From an uncultured Eubacteriales bacterium (lineage in GTDB: Bacteria; Bacillota; Clostridia; Oscillospirales; Oscillospiraceae), in contig URDK01000012.1 of the NCBI GenBank assembly GCA_900546485.1, positions 1 through 41,351 on the forward strand: 41,351 nucleotides of DNA, written 5' to 3'. Shown piece by piece: positions 1 to 7,978 of this stretch (positions are counted from its first letter, which is position 1; each line of letters begins with the position of its first letter). The notes beneath the pieces are model-generated. The model was not told the origin of the DNA. It saw only the letters and a list, made by a program, of their open reading frames with translations, and made no database searches. The position numbers were made by a program, and so were the translations under genes.

Positions 1-300
1 CGAGAGCTCGTGCTCCGCTTTGCCGCCGAGGGCAAGCGCGTGGCCGCGCTCTGCGCCGCGCCCAGCATACTGGGCCGCCTCGGCCTGCTCGACGGCCGCT
101 CCGCCACCTGCCACCCCGGCTGGGAGGATAAACTCGGCAGCGCGGAATACACCCGCACGGGCGTGGTGACCGACGGCAACATCACCACCGGCCGCGGCGT
201 CGGTTTTGCCATCGACATGGGCCTCGAGCTCGTGCGGCTCTTGAAGGGCGACGACTTCGCCGCCGACCTGCGCCGCCGCGTTCAGTACCCCGGCTGCTGA
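1..300 (+). CDS. DJ-1/PfpI-family protein, 3' part only
   Basis: The reading frame is open from base 1, so the start lies outside the window and about 99 C-terminal residues are present. The segment AALCAAPSIL is the nucleophile-elbow signature of the DJ-1/ThiJ/PfpI superfamily, with its conserved reactive cysteine. The downstream GRSATCHPGWE and VVTDGNITTGRGVGFAIDMGLELV stretches, taken in pieces, match the C-terminal half of YajL/DJ-1-like proteins, including the T-(S/G)-R-G turn after the last strand. Family members are glyoxalase or protein-repair-like, or act as oxidative sensors; which applies here cannot be told. The stop is 13 bases before the next gene, so the two are probably cotranscribed. 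Confidence 0.85.
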   Translation, partial: RELVLRFAAEGKRVAALCAAPSILGRLGLLDGRSATCHPGWEDKLGSAEYTRTGVVTDGNITTGRGVGFAIDMGLELVRLLKGDDFAADLRRRVQYPGC

Positions 301-313
301 GGAGGGCTGCGTC

Positions 314-1903
314 ATGTTTGACCTCATCATCCGAGGCGCAAGCATAATAGACGGCACCGGCCGCGAAGCGTTTACCGGCGACGTCGCCGTATCGGGAGGG
401 CGCATAGCCGCCGTGGGCGAGCTCGGCGCAGCGGAGGCCGCGCGCGTCATCGAAGCCCGAGGCCGCTGCCTGACACCCGGGTTCATCGACATCCACCGCC
501 ACGCTGACGCCGCCGTCTTTCGCCCCGGCTGGGGCCGTGCGGAGCTTGCCCAAGGCCTGACGACCATAATAAACGGCAACTGCGGCCTCTCCCTCGCGCC
601 CGTGCGCGGGCCCTTTGCCGGGGAAATACTCAGCTACCTTTCCCCCATCGTCGGCGCGCTGCCGGAGGGCCGGGACTTTCCCGGCATGGCAGAGTATCTC
701 CGCGCCGTCTCCGAGACCACACTGCCGCTCAACACGGCCATGCTGGCCGGTATGGGCACCATCCGTGCCTGCGCCGCGGGCTTTTCGGACGCGCCGCTCA
801 CGGACGGGCAGTACCGGGAGATACACGCCCTGCTCGAGCGCTGCCTTGCCGACGGGGCCGTGGGCGTCTCACTTGGCCTCGGCTACGCGCCGGAGTGCTT
901 TTACGACACAGCGGGCCTCATCCGCGCGCTTGAGCCCCTGCGCGACGGCAAAACCGTCGTCACGGTGCACATGCGTCAGGAGGGCGACGGCGTGGTGGAC
1001 GCCATGCACGAGATGCTCGCCGTCGCTCGCGAGCTGAGGATGCCGCTGGAGATAAGTCACCTCAAAGCCATAGGCCGCCGCAACTGGCGCTCCGCCGTGC
1101 CGGAGATGCTGCGGCTCATCGACTCGGCGCGTCAGGAGGGTCTCGACGTCATGTGCGACGTCTACCCCTACCCCGCGGGCTCGACGCAGCTCATCCACGT
1201 CCTGCCGCCGGAGTTTCAGGCGGGCGGCACAGAGGAGCTGACCGCGGCGCTCTCCGACCCGGAGCAGCGCGCAAGGATGCGCCGTAGGATGGAGACGGGC
1301 TCGGACTTTGAGAACATATCCCTGCTTGTCGGCTTCGAGAACATACGCGCCACGAGCCTGCACCGGCCGGAGAACCTCGCCTTTGAGGGCCGCTCGATAG
1401 CCGGGATCGCCGCCGAGCGCGGCTGCGATGCCTTCGACGCGCTCTTCGACCTGCTCGCCTCTGAGCACTGCGCGGTCTCGATGATAGATTTCATCGCGGA
1501 CGAGGAGGACATCCGCGATATACTGCGCGCGCCCTTCTCGGGCGTGATTTCTGACGCGACCTACCCCGTCAACGGGCTGCTGCACCCTAGGGTGTACGGC
1601 ACCTTCCCCCGGCTCATTGAGCGCTATGTGCGCGAAACGGGTACGCTGAGCCTGACCGAGGCGGTGCACAAGGTCACGGGCCAGCCGGCGGAGCGCTTCC
1701 GCCTCGCCGGGAAGGGCGTCATAGCCCCCGGCGCGGATGCTGACCTCTGCCTCTTCGACGCCGCGAACATCCGCGAGTGCGGGAGCTACTCTCAGCCGGA
1801 CACCCTTGCGGCCGGGATGGACTATGTCTTTGTTGGCGGAACCCCCGCCATTGCGGATGGCCGGTTCACAGACATGATGAACGGCCGGGTAATAAAAGCA
1901 TAA
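314..1903 (+). CDS. N-acyl-D-amino-acid deacylase (D-aminoacylase family amidohydrolase)
   Basis: A 529-residue amidohydrolase expected to hydrolyse N-acyl-D-amino acids to the D-amino acid plus a carboxylate. The start ATG follows a GAGGAGGG ribosome site. The zinc centre of the D-aminoacylase subfamily can be followed through the protein: H61 and H63 in PGFIDIHRHAD, C90 in GNCG, H219 in VHMRQEGDG, H249 in EISHLKAIG, and the catalytic aspartate D414 in ISDATYPV. The N-terminal beta sandwich (1-55) and the C-terminal segment with GVIAPGADADLCLFD close the composite domain of the family. It is intact and of normal length. It lies 13 bases after the DJ-1-like gene and is followed by a hairpin terminator. 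Substrate specificity (D-amino acid or D-glutamate types) cannot be decided from sequence alone. Confidence 0.88.
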   Translation: MFDLIIRGASIIDGTGREAFTGDVAVSGGRIAAVGELGAAEAARVIEARGRCLTPGFIDIHRHADAAVFRPGWGRAELAQGLTTIINGNCGLSLAPVRGPFAGEILSYLSPIVGALPEGRDFPGMAEYLRAVSETTLPLNTAMLAGMGTIRACAAGFSDAPLTDGQYREIHALLERCLADGAVGVSLGLGYAPECFYDTAGLIRALEPLRDGKTVVTVHMRQEGDGVVDAMHEMLAVARELRMPLEISHLKAIGRRNWRSAVPEMLRLIDSARQEGLDVMCDVYPYPAGSTQLIHVLPPEFQAGGTEELTAALSDPEQRARMRRRMETGSDFENISLLVGFENIRATSLHRPENLAFEGRSIAGIAAERGCDAFDALFDLLASEHCAVSMIDFIADEEDIRDILRAPFSGVISDATYPVNGLLHPRVYGTFPRLIERYVRETGTLSLTEAVHKVTGQPAERFRLAGKGVIAPGADADLCLFDAANIRECGSYSQPDTLAAGMDYVFVGGTPAIADGRFTDMMNGRVIKA

Positions 1904-1910
1904 ATCCAAA

Positions 1911-1944
1911 AACGCCGGGACGGGCAAAAGCCCGCTCCGGCGTT
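1911..1944. terminator. Bidirectional hairpin terminator
   Basis: A 15-base arm (1911-1925) pairs with 1930-1944 around an AAAA loop, with a two-base internal mismatch. It lies between the convergent ends of the deacylase (+) and the cysteine-rich gene (-). The minus-strand side is followed by T-rich sequence, the plus-strand side less so. Confidence 0.7.
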
Positions 1945-1953
1945 CCGCTATAT

Positions 1954-2319
1954 TCAGGCTTCCACAGCGGGGATATTGAGTATAGGCTTGATATCCTCGC
2001 AGTCGGTGCAGATATCCTTCTCGGAAGCGCCGTTGCAGTTGACGTAGGAGTCTCCCACAGTGGCAACCGCGCCGAATTCGACGGGGACGGCCACACAGAT
2101 GTCCTGCGTGATTGTAAAGAAGCAGGAGCCGTTCTTTATCCCGCCGCAAACCTCACGTCCCGGCGTCACGACCGGGTCTCCGCAGCACTTGGTCACGGTA
2201 ACTCCAGTCTGGGCAAAGGGCGTCACCGTGACGGGCACGCAGATGGACGCAGACTGATAACCTACCGCGGGGCAGGTCTGGGCATCAGTGAGAAGCTCGG
2301 CGTTGAATTCATTAACCAT
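1954..2319 (-). CDS. Cysteine-rich, beta-rich small protein of unknown function
   Basis: A 121-residue protein with ten cysteines (16, 27, 45, 46, 58, 66, 75, 95, 104, 107), a CC pair, and runs of alternating V/T/I residues that suggest an all-beta fold. There is no signal peptide or membrane segment. The segments ICVPVTVTPF and ICVAVPVEFGA look like two related beta units. The start ATG is preceded by AAAGGAGA at a suitable distance (2327-2334), so the gene is very probably real. I do not recognise the family. The cysteine content and secretion-free N-terminus would fit a spore-surface or crosslinked structural protein of Clostridia, but that is only a guess. It stands alone, divergent from the small gene at 2458. 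Confidence 0.6.
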   Translation of the reverse strand: MVNEFNAELLTDAQTCPAVGYQSASICVPVTVTPFAQTGVTVTKCCGDPVVTPGREVCGGIKNGSCFFTITQDICVAVPVEFGAVATVGDSYVNCNGASEKDICTDCEDIKPILNIPAVEA

Positions 2320-2352
2320 TTAATGGTCTCCTTTCCGGCTTTGGCCACTCCC

Positions 2353-2358
2353 ATTATA
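2353..2358 (-). promoter_or_regulatory. Candidate -10 element for the cysteine-rich gene
   Basis: On the minus strand this is TATAAT within GCATATAATGG, 33 bases upstream of the start codon. No good TTGACA-like -35 box is found 16-18 bases further up. The CATATAAT context also resembles the -10 of mother-cell sporulation sigma factors, which would suit a spore protein, but the evidence is weak. Confidence 0.35.
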
Positions 2359-2379
2359 TGCACAGCTTCCATGTTTGTG

Positions 2380-2409
2380 TTGCCTTGGCGAGACCTGCGA
2401 TGGTATCAT
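2380..2409 (+). promoter_or_regulatory. Candidate promoter for the small conserved gene at 2458
   Basis: TTGCCT (2380-2385) and TATCAT (2404-2409) are separated by 18 bases and lie about 50 bases upstream of the GTG start of the next plus-strand gene. Both boxes are imperfect. Confidence 0.3.
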
Positions 2410-2457
2410 ATTGAAAAAGGAATAACAGCCGACTCATCTTGCCCGGGAGGTGCAGAC

Positions 2458-2733
2458 GTGGTAAACATTCTGAACCGCAAGCTCATTCATTCCGGCAGCG
2501 ACGCCGAGGATGCAGCACGTGTATGGTCCGCTCTGAAAGCGGCCGGTATACCCTATTCCATGCAGACCAAGGGAGTCCAGAGTCGCCTTGTCGGCTGCGT
2601 GCACGCCCGAATGGGCATGAACCTGACAAGCGGGAACTCCCGCTATTCCGACTTTGCCGACGGCGCATGCTTCACCTACTACATTTATGTGAGAAAAAGC
2701 GACTACCCCCACGCCCTGGCGCTTATCTCCTGA
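2458..2733 (+). CDS. Small conserved hypothetical protein (DUF2007-like)
   Basis: A 91-residue soluble protein. The GTG start is set by GGGAGG (2445-2450) seven bases upstream. The reading frame stays open further upstream, but no other start there has a ribosome site. The first half (alpha helix followed by AAGIPYSMQTK) and the terminal FTYYIYVRKSDYPHALALI pattern resemble the small ferredoxin-like alpha/beta proteins of the DUF2007 type that are widespread in Clostridia; their role is not established. It is monocistronic and ends at a strong terminator shared with the convergent dehydrogenase gene. Confidence 0.65.
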   Translation: MVNILNRKLIHSGSDAEDAARVWSALKAAGIPYSMQTKGVQSRLVGCVHARMGMNLTSGNSRYSDFADGACFTYYIYVRKSDYPHALALIS

Positions 2734-2747
2734 GCCGCGAAAAATAG

Positions 2748-2781
2748 AAAGAGGGCCACCCGTATAGGGGTGGTCCTCTTT
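2748..2781. terminator. Bidirectional terminator
   Basis: The 14-base arms 2748-2761 and 2768-2781 pair with one G-T wobble. Oligo-T follows on the minus strand and a short T-rich run follows on the plus strand. It ends both the small gene (+) and the dehydrogenase/CoA-transferase unit (-). Confidence 0.85.
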
Positions 2782-2789
2782 GTGTTCTA

Positions 2790-3779
2790 TCAGTTGTATA
2801 CGTTGTTTCTCAGGATATGTACCTTGTCGAAGTCACGGTTAAAATAATGCAGCGCGTTATCCGCCGAACATTTGCACAGCAGGTACATGGAAGTATCTGA
2901 GAAAAATCCGCTGTGTGGTGTAATTATCACGTTGTCGCGTCCGACGAGCGGGCAGTCGTTGAGGTCGGGAAACTCAGACTCGAGCATGTCCAAACCGGCA
3001 GCCTTTATGAGTCCGTTATCAAGTGCCCAAGCAAGGTCCTCTTCACTTATCATCGCACCGCGGCCCTCGTTGATGATTATCGGCTGCTTTTTGCACTTGG
3101 CGAATTTCTCCTTGTTGAAGAAGTGCACATTGTCGTCCGTCAGATTCATATGAACGGAAATAACATCCGACTCGGCCAGCAGCTCGTCTATGTCTACCAG
3201 TCTCGCTCCTACGCTGTCCGCAAGCTCCTTGGGAATATAAGGATCATAGGCTATGACCTCCATATCCAGCCCGTGCGCCTTTTTTGCAACGGAACGGCCA
3301 ATTCGCCCCAGTCCGACAATGCCCATCACCTGACCCTCTATGCGCTTGAGTCCGGGCGCCTTGTCGTATACCCACTCTCTATCCTTCTGTACACTGCGGT
3401 CGTAGATACGCAGTCCACGTTGCAGCATAAGCATCAGGGCTATGGCATTTTCCGCCGTCTCCTGGGTGCAGTAGTCCTCGATAGACACTACGGCTATGCC
3501 TTTCTCCGTAGCGTAGTCTATATCCACTTCGTTAAAGCCTGTGGATTGGAAGGAGATTACACGACATTTTTCAAGTGCATCAAGCTCCTTGCGGCCGAAG
3601 TAGATATAACCATTGATAATTATGTCCGCATCTGCTATGTCCTTATAAAACTTGTCGTTATCCTCACTGTGCTCGTCATAAACTGCAATGCCGAACTCAG
3701 TCCCCTCAGGGAACACGGATCTCTCTATGCTCATATCTCTGGTGCAGGTGCTTGGGGCCTCTGCAAATACTACTTTCAT
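2790..3779 (-). CDS. D-isomer-specific 2-hydroxyacid dehydrogenase
   Basis: This 329-residue enzyme should interconvert a 2-oxo acid and a D-2-hydroxy acid with NAD(H). It shows the Rossmann dinucleotide motif GLGRIG (156-161) and the catalytic triad of the family: R240 in INEGRGAM, E267 in AGLDMLE, and H289 in ITPHSGFF. The chosen ATG has AGGGA nine bases upstream; a GTG three codons earlier would sit directly on that ribosome site. It is 19 bases downstream of the family III CoA-transferase, so the pair is cotranscribed. LdhA/HadA and FldH/FldA are comparable pairs in reductive amino-acid fermentation (known biology). The substrate cannot be read from the sequence. Confidence 0.88.
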   Translation of the reverse strand: MKVVFAEAPSTCTRDMSIERSVFPEGTEFGIAVYDEHSEDNDKFYKDIADADIIINGYIYFGRKELDALEKCRVISFQSTGFNEVDIDYATEKGIAVVSIEDYCTQETAENAIALMLMLQRGLRIYDRSVQKDREWVYDKAPGLKRIEGQVMGIVGLGRIGRSVAKKAHGLDMEVIAYDPYIPKELADSVGARLVDIDELLAESDVISVHMNLTDDNVHFFNKEKFAKCKKQPIIINEGRGAMISEEDLAWALDNGLIKAAGLDMLESEFPDLNDCPLVGRDNVIITPHSGFFSDTSMYLLCKCSADNALHYFNRDFDKVHILRNNVYN

Positions 3780-3798
3780 ATTCTGCACTCCCTGTCTT

Positions 3799-5025
3799 TC
3801 ATATTATCGCGTTTTTCATGCGCATTTCGGAAAGCTCATCGTCCGTGTAACCCACGGATTTCAGTACTGCATCTGTATCCTTTCCCAGTCTGCCGGCCGG
3901 GGCATATTCGCGGATACCGTATTCGGAAAAGTGCACCGGCGGACGCGGCATCATGACCTCAAGTCCCCCTCCAAAGCCTACCTTCTGGACATAGCCGTTT
4001 ACAAGTGCCTGTTCGTCCGTGCTCACGTCCCTGATCGTGCGCATGACCTCACAGGAAACGTTGTTTTCAAGCAGAAATTCCCTCCATTCCCAACTGGTTT
4101 TGCCAAGGAAAATGTTGTTGAGCTTTTCTGTTATCTCTACGATCGCACCGGAATCAGCGAGATCCTCAAGAGTAGCGCAACGCGGGTCGTTTTCAAGTTC
4201 GGGAATACCGAACAGCTTGGCAAATTTGGGTATTTCACGCTTATAATCGTTGTCGTAGACGCCTATCCAGCGTCCGTCGGCGCACAAGTAAGTTTGAGAA
4301 AACGGGTCGGGCGGCCTGATAGGGTCAACGGGCCGCTCGCCTCCGAATTGCGGCTGATGCGAAACCACAGCTATGGAGTTGCACCATATGCCGCTTGCAA
4401 AAAGCGAGGTATTCACAAGCGTACCAGTCCCTGTTCGCTCTCGTCCCAGCAGTGCCATAAGCACACCGGAAAGCAGCACTGAACTCGTGGCCATGTCGCC
4501 GAACGCATAGGTCGGTACAAAGGGAAACGAACCCGGTACTTGCCAGTCTGCCATAGGCCCGGAGCGAAGCCAGAAAGCTGTGCTGTCGAAGCCCGGATTT
4601 GTCGCGTCCGGCCCCTTAGGGCCAAAGCCTGACAGATGAGCGTATATGAGCCTCGGCAGTTTTTCATGTATCGACTCGTAGTCCAGTCCCAACCTCTTTA
4701 ATCCCGCTGAACGAACATTTGTAACCAGCACATCCGCTCTTTCCAGCAGGCGCATGAATGCTTCCTTACCTTCAGGCGACTTCAAATCAATGGATGTGAG
4801 AAGCTTTCCGCTATTCTGTATGGTAAAAAGCGGGTTGCGCTCGTCCTCACATATCACGCGTTCAAAATCGCCCACGCCGCGGAGCTCGTCTCCCCTGGGG
4901 CTCTCCACCTTTATAACCTCGGCACCGTAAGCGCTTAACATTCTTCCCACAGTCGGCGCTGCAACAACCGTCGCCAGCTCCACAACCTTAATTCCTTCCA
5001 GCGGCAGTCTGACTGCATCAGTCAA
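3799..5025 (-). CDS. Family III (CaiB/BaiF) CoA-transferase, HadA/FldA-like
   Basis: This 408-residue enzyme should move CoA between two carboxylic acids. The N-terminal GIKVVELATVVAAPTVGRML segment, the AEVIKVESP strand and the NPGFDSTAFW element with catalytic aspartate D147 identify family III. The ENPLFTxQN-type segment (here DERNPLFTIQN) and the FWLRSGPMAD context resemble the 2-hydroxyacid CoA-transferases HadA and FldA more than CaiB. Translation starts at TTG (5023-5025), supported by AGAGGTGAT at 5031-5039; no in-frame ATG or GTG has a better site. It is first in a two-gene unit with the D-2-hydroxyacid dehydrogenase, and divergent from a GntR regulator. The dehydratase (HadBC) and activator (HadI) that normally accompany HadA are not in the window. 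Confidence 0.85.
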   Translation of the reverse strand: MTDAVRLPLEGIKVVELATVVAAPTVGRMLSAYGAEVIKVESPRGDELRGVGDFERVICEDERNPLFTIQNSGKLLTSIDLKSPEGKEAFMRLLERADVLVTNVRSAGLKRLGLDYESIHEKLPRLIYAHLSGFGPKGPDATNPGFDSTAFWLRSGPMADWQVPGSFPFVPTYAFGDMATSSVLLSGVLMALLGRERTGTGTLVNTSLFASGIWCNSIAVVSHQPQFGGERPVDPIRPPDPFSQTYLCADGRWIGVYDNDYKREIPKFAKLFGIPELENDPRCATLEDLADSGAIVEITEKLNNIFLGKTSWEWREFLLENNVSCEVMRTIRDVSTDEQALVNGYVQKVGFGGGLEVMMPRPPVHFSEYGIREYAPAGRLGKDTDAVLKSVGYTDDELSEMRMKNAII

Positions 5026-5043
5026 TGATTATCACCTCTAAAA

Positions 5044-5066
5044 GTTGATTTTTTTAAAAAAACAAC
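5044..5066. promoter_or_regulatory. AT-rich palindrome, possible GntR operator
   Basis: GTTG, A/T tract, CAAC: a 23-base near-perfect inverted repeat centred in T7A7. It lies just upstream of the ribosome site of the CoA-transferase in the 149-base gap between it and the divergent GntR gene. The position suits a repressor site; no binding evidence exists. Confidence 0.4.
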
Positions 5067-5095
5067 GACATTACGAATTATTTCGCCATTTAATG

Positions 5096-5124
5096 TTGCT
5101 TAAGCGCCGGCTTTATGATAAAAT
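5096..5124 (+). promoter_or_regulatory. Candidate promoter of the GntR regulator
   Basis: TTGCTT (5096-5101), 17-base spacer, TAAAAT (5119-5124), about 50 bases before the GTG start at 5175. Confidence 0.45.
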
Positions 5125-5174
5125 AATAACCAGTCCGGCACATCCCGGCAGATATTTGCAAGGAAGTTGAAAAA

Positions 5175-5927
5175 GTGTTTACATCCATCTCTAACAGCAA
5201 AAACTATCAGCAGATAATAAAGCAGATAAAAGACGCAATCATATGCGGTCAGCTCAAGGTGGGCGACAGGCTGCCGAATGAGCTGGATATGGCACAGGAA
5301 TTCAATGTCAGCCGCTCCTCGGTGAGAGAGGCTCTCAAGTCACTCGAGGTTCTGGGAATCGTTGAGTCCCGTAAGGGCGGCGGCAGCTTCATCGCCAACA
5401 ACATAAACCGCAGCATGACCGATAGTCTCTCCATATACTTTATGCTCAATGGCTGCTCCATACAGGACCTCATCGACATGCGCGTGGCCCTGGAACTTGG
5501 CGCCATCCGTACGATAATAGACAGACGCACCGACGAGGAGATTGAGACCCTGGGCGCAGCACTCCGGGATTATATTGACGCACCCGACTTGGAATCGCGC
5601 AAGCTGTGCGACCAGAACTTCCATGCCGTTCTCATTTCCCTAGCACGCAATCCGCTTTACGACTTTCTACTTAATGCGCACCTTTTTATCTTTGCCAAGG
5701 ACGTATCCTATTCCCACCAAGTAGTGGAGGAGAGAGGTCAGCTTGACGACTCGGTAAAGATGCACACGGCCATATATGAGGCCATCAAAAACCGCGATTT
5801 TGCAGCCGCAGCCAAGGAGCTTTTTGTCCACTTCAACTTCACGGACGAAGATTTGGAGCTTCAAGGAAAATACTTTTATTCCGAAAATCCCGAGGAAACC
5901 TTCCGCTCAGACCTTGGATATGATTGA
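5175..5927 (+). CDS. GntR-family regulator, FadR/FCD subfamily
   Basis: A 250-residue transcription factor. Residues 10-75 form the winged helix-turn-helix (GDRLPNELDMAQEFNVSRSS followed by VREALKSLEVLGIVESRKGG), and residues 90-225 form the all-helical FCD effector domain, with DQNFHAVLISLA carrying a typical metal/ligand histidine. The start is GTG with AAGGA about ten bases upstream. It is divergent from the CoA-transferase/dehydrogenase pair, and convergent with the oxidoreductase operon on its other side, so it most likely controls the pair and perhaps both units. FCD-type GntR proteins commonly sense organic acids such as lactate or 2-oxo acids, which fits the neighbours. The effector is unknown. 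Confidence 0.88.
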   Translation: MFTSISNSKNYQQIIKQIKDAIICGQLKVGDRLPNELDMAQEFNVSRSSVREALKSLEVLGIVESRKGGGSFIANNINRSMTDSLSIYFMLNGCSIQDLIDMRVALELGAIRTIIDRRTDEEIETLGAALRDYIDAPDLESRKLCDQNFHAVLISLARNPLYDFLLNAHLFIFAKDVSYSHQVVEERGQLDDSVKMHTAIYEAIKNRDFAAAAKELFVHFNFTDEDLELQGKYFYSENPEETFRSDLGYD

Positions 5928-5943
5928 AACTCGCATTCCCGCC

Positions 5944-5971
5944 ATCCGCAGCCGGTGTACCGGCTGCGGAT
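5944..5971. terminator. Strong hairpin terminator
   Basis: Perfect 12-base arms 5944-5955 and 5960-5971 with a TGTA loop, followed on the plus strand by a TCTTTATTCTTT run. It ends the GntR gene. It lies directly beyond the stop of the convergent symporter gene, so it may serve both directions. Confidence 0.88.
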
Positions 5972-5974
5972 TCT

Positions 5975-7414
5975 TTATTCTTTGTCCAGGTTGAGAAAGG
6001 CTGCGATCTTCTCTGACTCCTCCCTGCTCTGTCTTCCGAAGATCGAAATGGGGAAATACAGCGCCACGGATACAGCAAGTCCAGGCCAAAGTGCATCGAT
6101 GGCAAAGATGCTTCCCCACCCCGCAGCCGAACCGACGCTCCAGATGATGACTACAACCGTGGAAACCAGCATGCTGTAAAATGCCGCGTCTGAGCTCCCT
6201 CTTTTCCAGACAAAGCCCATTACCGTTGGCACGAATAGTCCGGCGGACAGGATGGTAAAAGTGATGAGCAACACATTCATGATATCCTGCTCATACCACG
6301 CCAGAAGCGCCGCAACAAGCCCTATGAGCAGTGAGCTCGCGAATCCCAGCCGCATAGTGGTTTTTTCGCTGACGTTTTTGTCGATATAGCGTTGGTAGAT
6401 GTCCCGGGTTATGTTGGCCGAGCCCGTTATTATCGCAATATCTGCCGAGGACATTATGGCCGCAAGAATTCCGACTATCACAAGCCCCTTTATTCCAACG
6501 GGGAAAGTATTAAGGATGAGACCAGTCATAGCGTTCATGCCCTGAGGAAGCTCCGGCATTATCACCTTTGCGGCCATACCCTCATAGGTGGCGCAAAGCG
6601 CGATGGGTAGTGTGACCACAGCCGCCAAGAGTCCTCCCTTTTTTGCGGCAGCCGGGGTCTTGGCCGACATGCAGCGCGTGTAGCTGTCCATAGTGGTATA
6701 GAACGACATCACAGTGGAAAGGCAGAACGCGATTATGGTTGGCCAGCCCCAGGCTCCGATGTCGAAGTAGCTTTCAGGCAGCACGGACACCGCATCCAGC
6801 CCGCCCATAGCTTTGGCGGCAAAGGGTACGCCCAGCACCACGCCTGCCAAAAGCAGGGCCACCTGGACCCAGTCGGTGAATACGACCGCCATATATCCTC
6901 CCAGAGCGGTGTACAGTACCAGTACCACTGACGCTGCTGCGAAGCTTACGCCGAGTCCCCATCCTGTCAATGTGTTTAGTATTTCTCCCGCAGCAACCAG
7001 CTGTGCTGCCGTTACGCCTATCATGCCCAGCAGCGTGCATACCGTAGCCACAGCGCGGGCACGCGGATCATAGCGGCTCTCGATGAACTCGGGATATGTG
7101 AGATGATGCAGCTTGTCTCCGATCTTCTTGACCTTCTCGGAAAAAAGCAGCGAAAACGACAGGCAGCCTATGGCCAGGGTGCCGACATACCACACAGCCG
7201 TCACTCCAAGTTCATAGCCCTTTGTGGAAGTACCTATGACCGACGCCCCACCTATCCAACAGGAAAGCCAGAGACACATTATCGTGACTGAGCTTGACCT
7301 TCGGCCGGCCACATAGTAGTTTTCCACTCCCTTGTGCTTTTTGTTTGAATACAGGCCGATAAGTAGCATAGCGGCCAGATATACGATTATAAAGCCAATA
7401 TCTACTGCATCCAC
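5975..7414 (-). CDS. Sodium:solute symporter (SSS family)
   Basis: A polytopic membrane protein of about 479 residues with some 12-13 transmembrane helices. The early VENYYVAGRRSS and ASVIGTSTKGYELG segments and the later IMSSADIAIITGSANITRDIY segment are hallmarks of the SSSF (LeuT-fold) family, including the residues around the Na2 site. It should take up a small organic solute with sodium. I chose the GTG at 7412-7414 because GGAGGG (7423-7428) lies eight bases upstream; a GTG three codons earlier overlaps that ribosome site. It is the last gene of the MFS/ferredoxin/alpha/beta/gamma operon, following the gamma subunit by 27 bases. By context the substrate is probably a hydroxy, oxo or amino acid; this is inference. 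Confidence 0.85.
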   Translation of the reverse strand: MDAVDIGFIIVYLAAMLLIGLYSNKKHKGVENYYVAGRRSSSVTIMCLWLSCWIGGASVIGTSTKGYELGVTAVWYVGTLAIGCLSFSLLFSEKVKKIGDKLHHLTYPEFIESRYDPRARAVATVCTLLGMIGVTAAQLVAAGEILNTLTGWGLGVSFAAASVVLVLYTALGGYMAVVFTDWVQVALLLAGVVLGVPFAAKAMGGLDAVSVLPESYFDIGAWGWPTIIAFCLSTVMSFYTTMDSYTRCMSAKTPAAAKKGGLLAAVVTLPIALCATYEGMAAKVIMPELPQGMNAMTGLILNTFPVGIKGLVIVGILAAIMSSADIAIITGSANITRDIYQRYIDKNVSEKTTMRLGFASSLLIGLVAALLAWYEQDIMNVLLITFTILSAGLFVPTVMGFVWKRGSSDAAFYSMLVSTVVVIIWSVGSAAGWGSIFAIDALWPGLAVSVALYFPISIFGRQSREESEKIAAFLNLDKE

Positions 7415-7441
7415 ATATATCACCCTCCGAAAACCCGCGTC

Positions 7442-7975
7442 TTACTTCGCGCAGGCAGCGCCTTCGCGGCAGCACAGGGCATTCTGGGGATTAGTCTTGC
7501 CCTTACGCGCGAAGAACTCGTCTATTGCCTTAATAAAGTAATCGAGGTCAAACAATCCGGAGGCCTGGACAGCCGCGCCAAGCATGACTATGTTGGTGCC
7601 GCGCGGGTTCTTGTGGGCGTTGGCTATCTCATTCGCAGGAACTTTCACGACATGTATGTCTTCCCTGAAACCGCGATCCGCACTGCACAGGGAGCTATTA
7701 ACAATGAGCCAGCCTCCGGGCTTTATCGTCTTTTCAAACTTGTCGATGGAGACCTCATTCATGCATATCACTATGTCCGGGTGCTTTGCGTAGGGGCTGG
7801 CAATCTCCTCCTCGCTTATCTTTACATTGCAGTTCGCCGTGCCGCCGCGCATCTCAGATCCGTATGAGGGATACCAGGTGACCTTCTGACCACTCAGCAT
7901 GCCTGCAAAGGCCAGGATATTTCCAGCGACGAGCACACCCTGTCCGCCAAAGCCGGCACATATCATTTCTGTCAT
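7442..7975 (-). CDS. 2-oxoacid:ferredoxin oxidoreductase gamma subunit, copy 1
   Basis: The 177-residue gamma (catalytic-domain III) subunit of a four-subunit 2-oxoacid:ferredoxin oxidoreductase. GFGGQG (8-13) is the invariant N-terminal motif, and WYPSYGSEMRGGTANCNV, in pieces, is the second signature of the PF01558-type family. The start ATG follows GGAGG, and the gene begins three bases after the beta-subunit stop. It works as part of the delta-alpha-beta-gamma complex in the cytoplasm. The C-terminal tail ends with a cysteine-rich stretch (ALCCREGAACAK) not seen in copy 2. Confidence 0.88.
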   Translation of the reverse strand: MTEMICAGFGGQGVLVAGNILAFAGMLSGQKVTWYPSYGSEMRGGTANCNVKISEEEIASPYAKHPDIVICMNEVSIDKFEKTIKPGGWLIVNSSLCSADRGFREDIHVVKVPANEIANAHKNPRGTNIVMLGAAVQASGLFDLDYFIKAIDEFFARKGKTNPQNALCCREGAACAK

Positions 7976-7978
7976 CGC

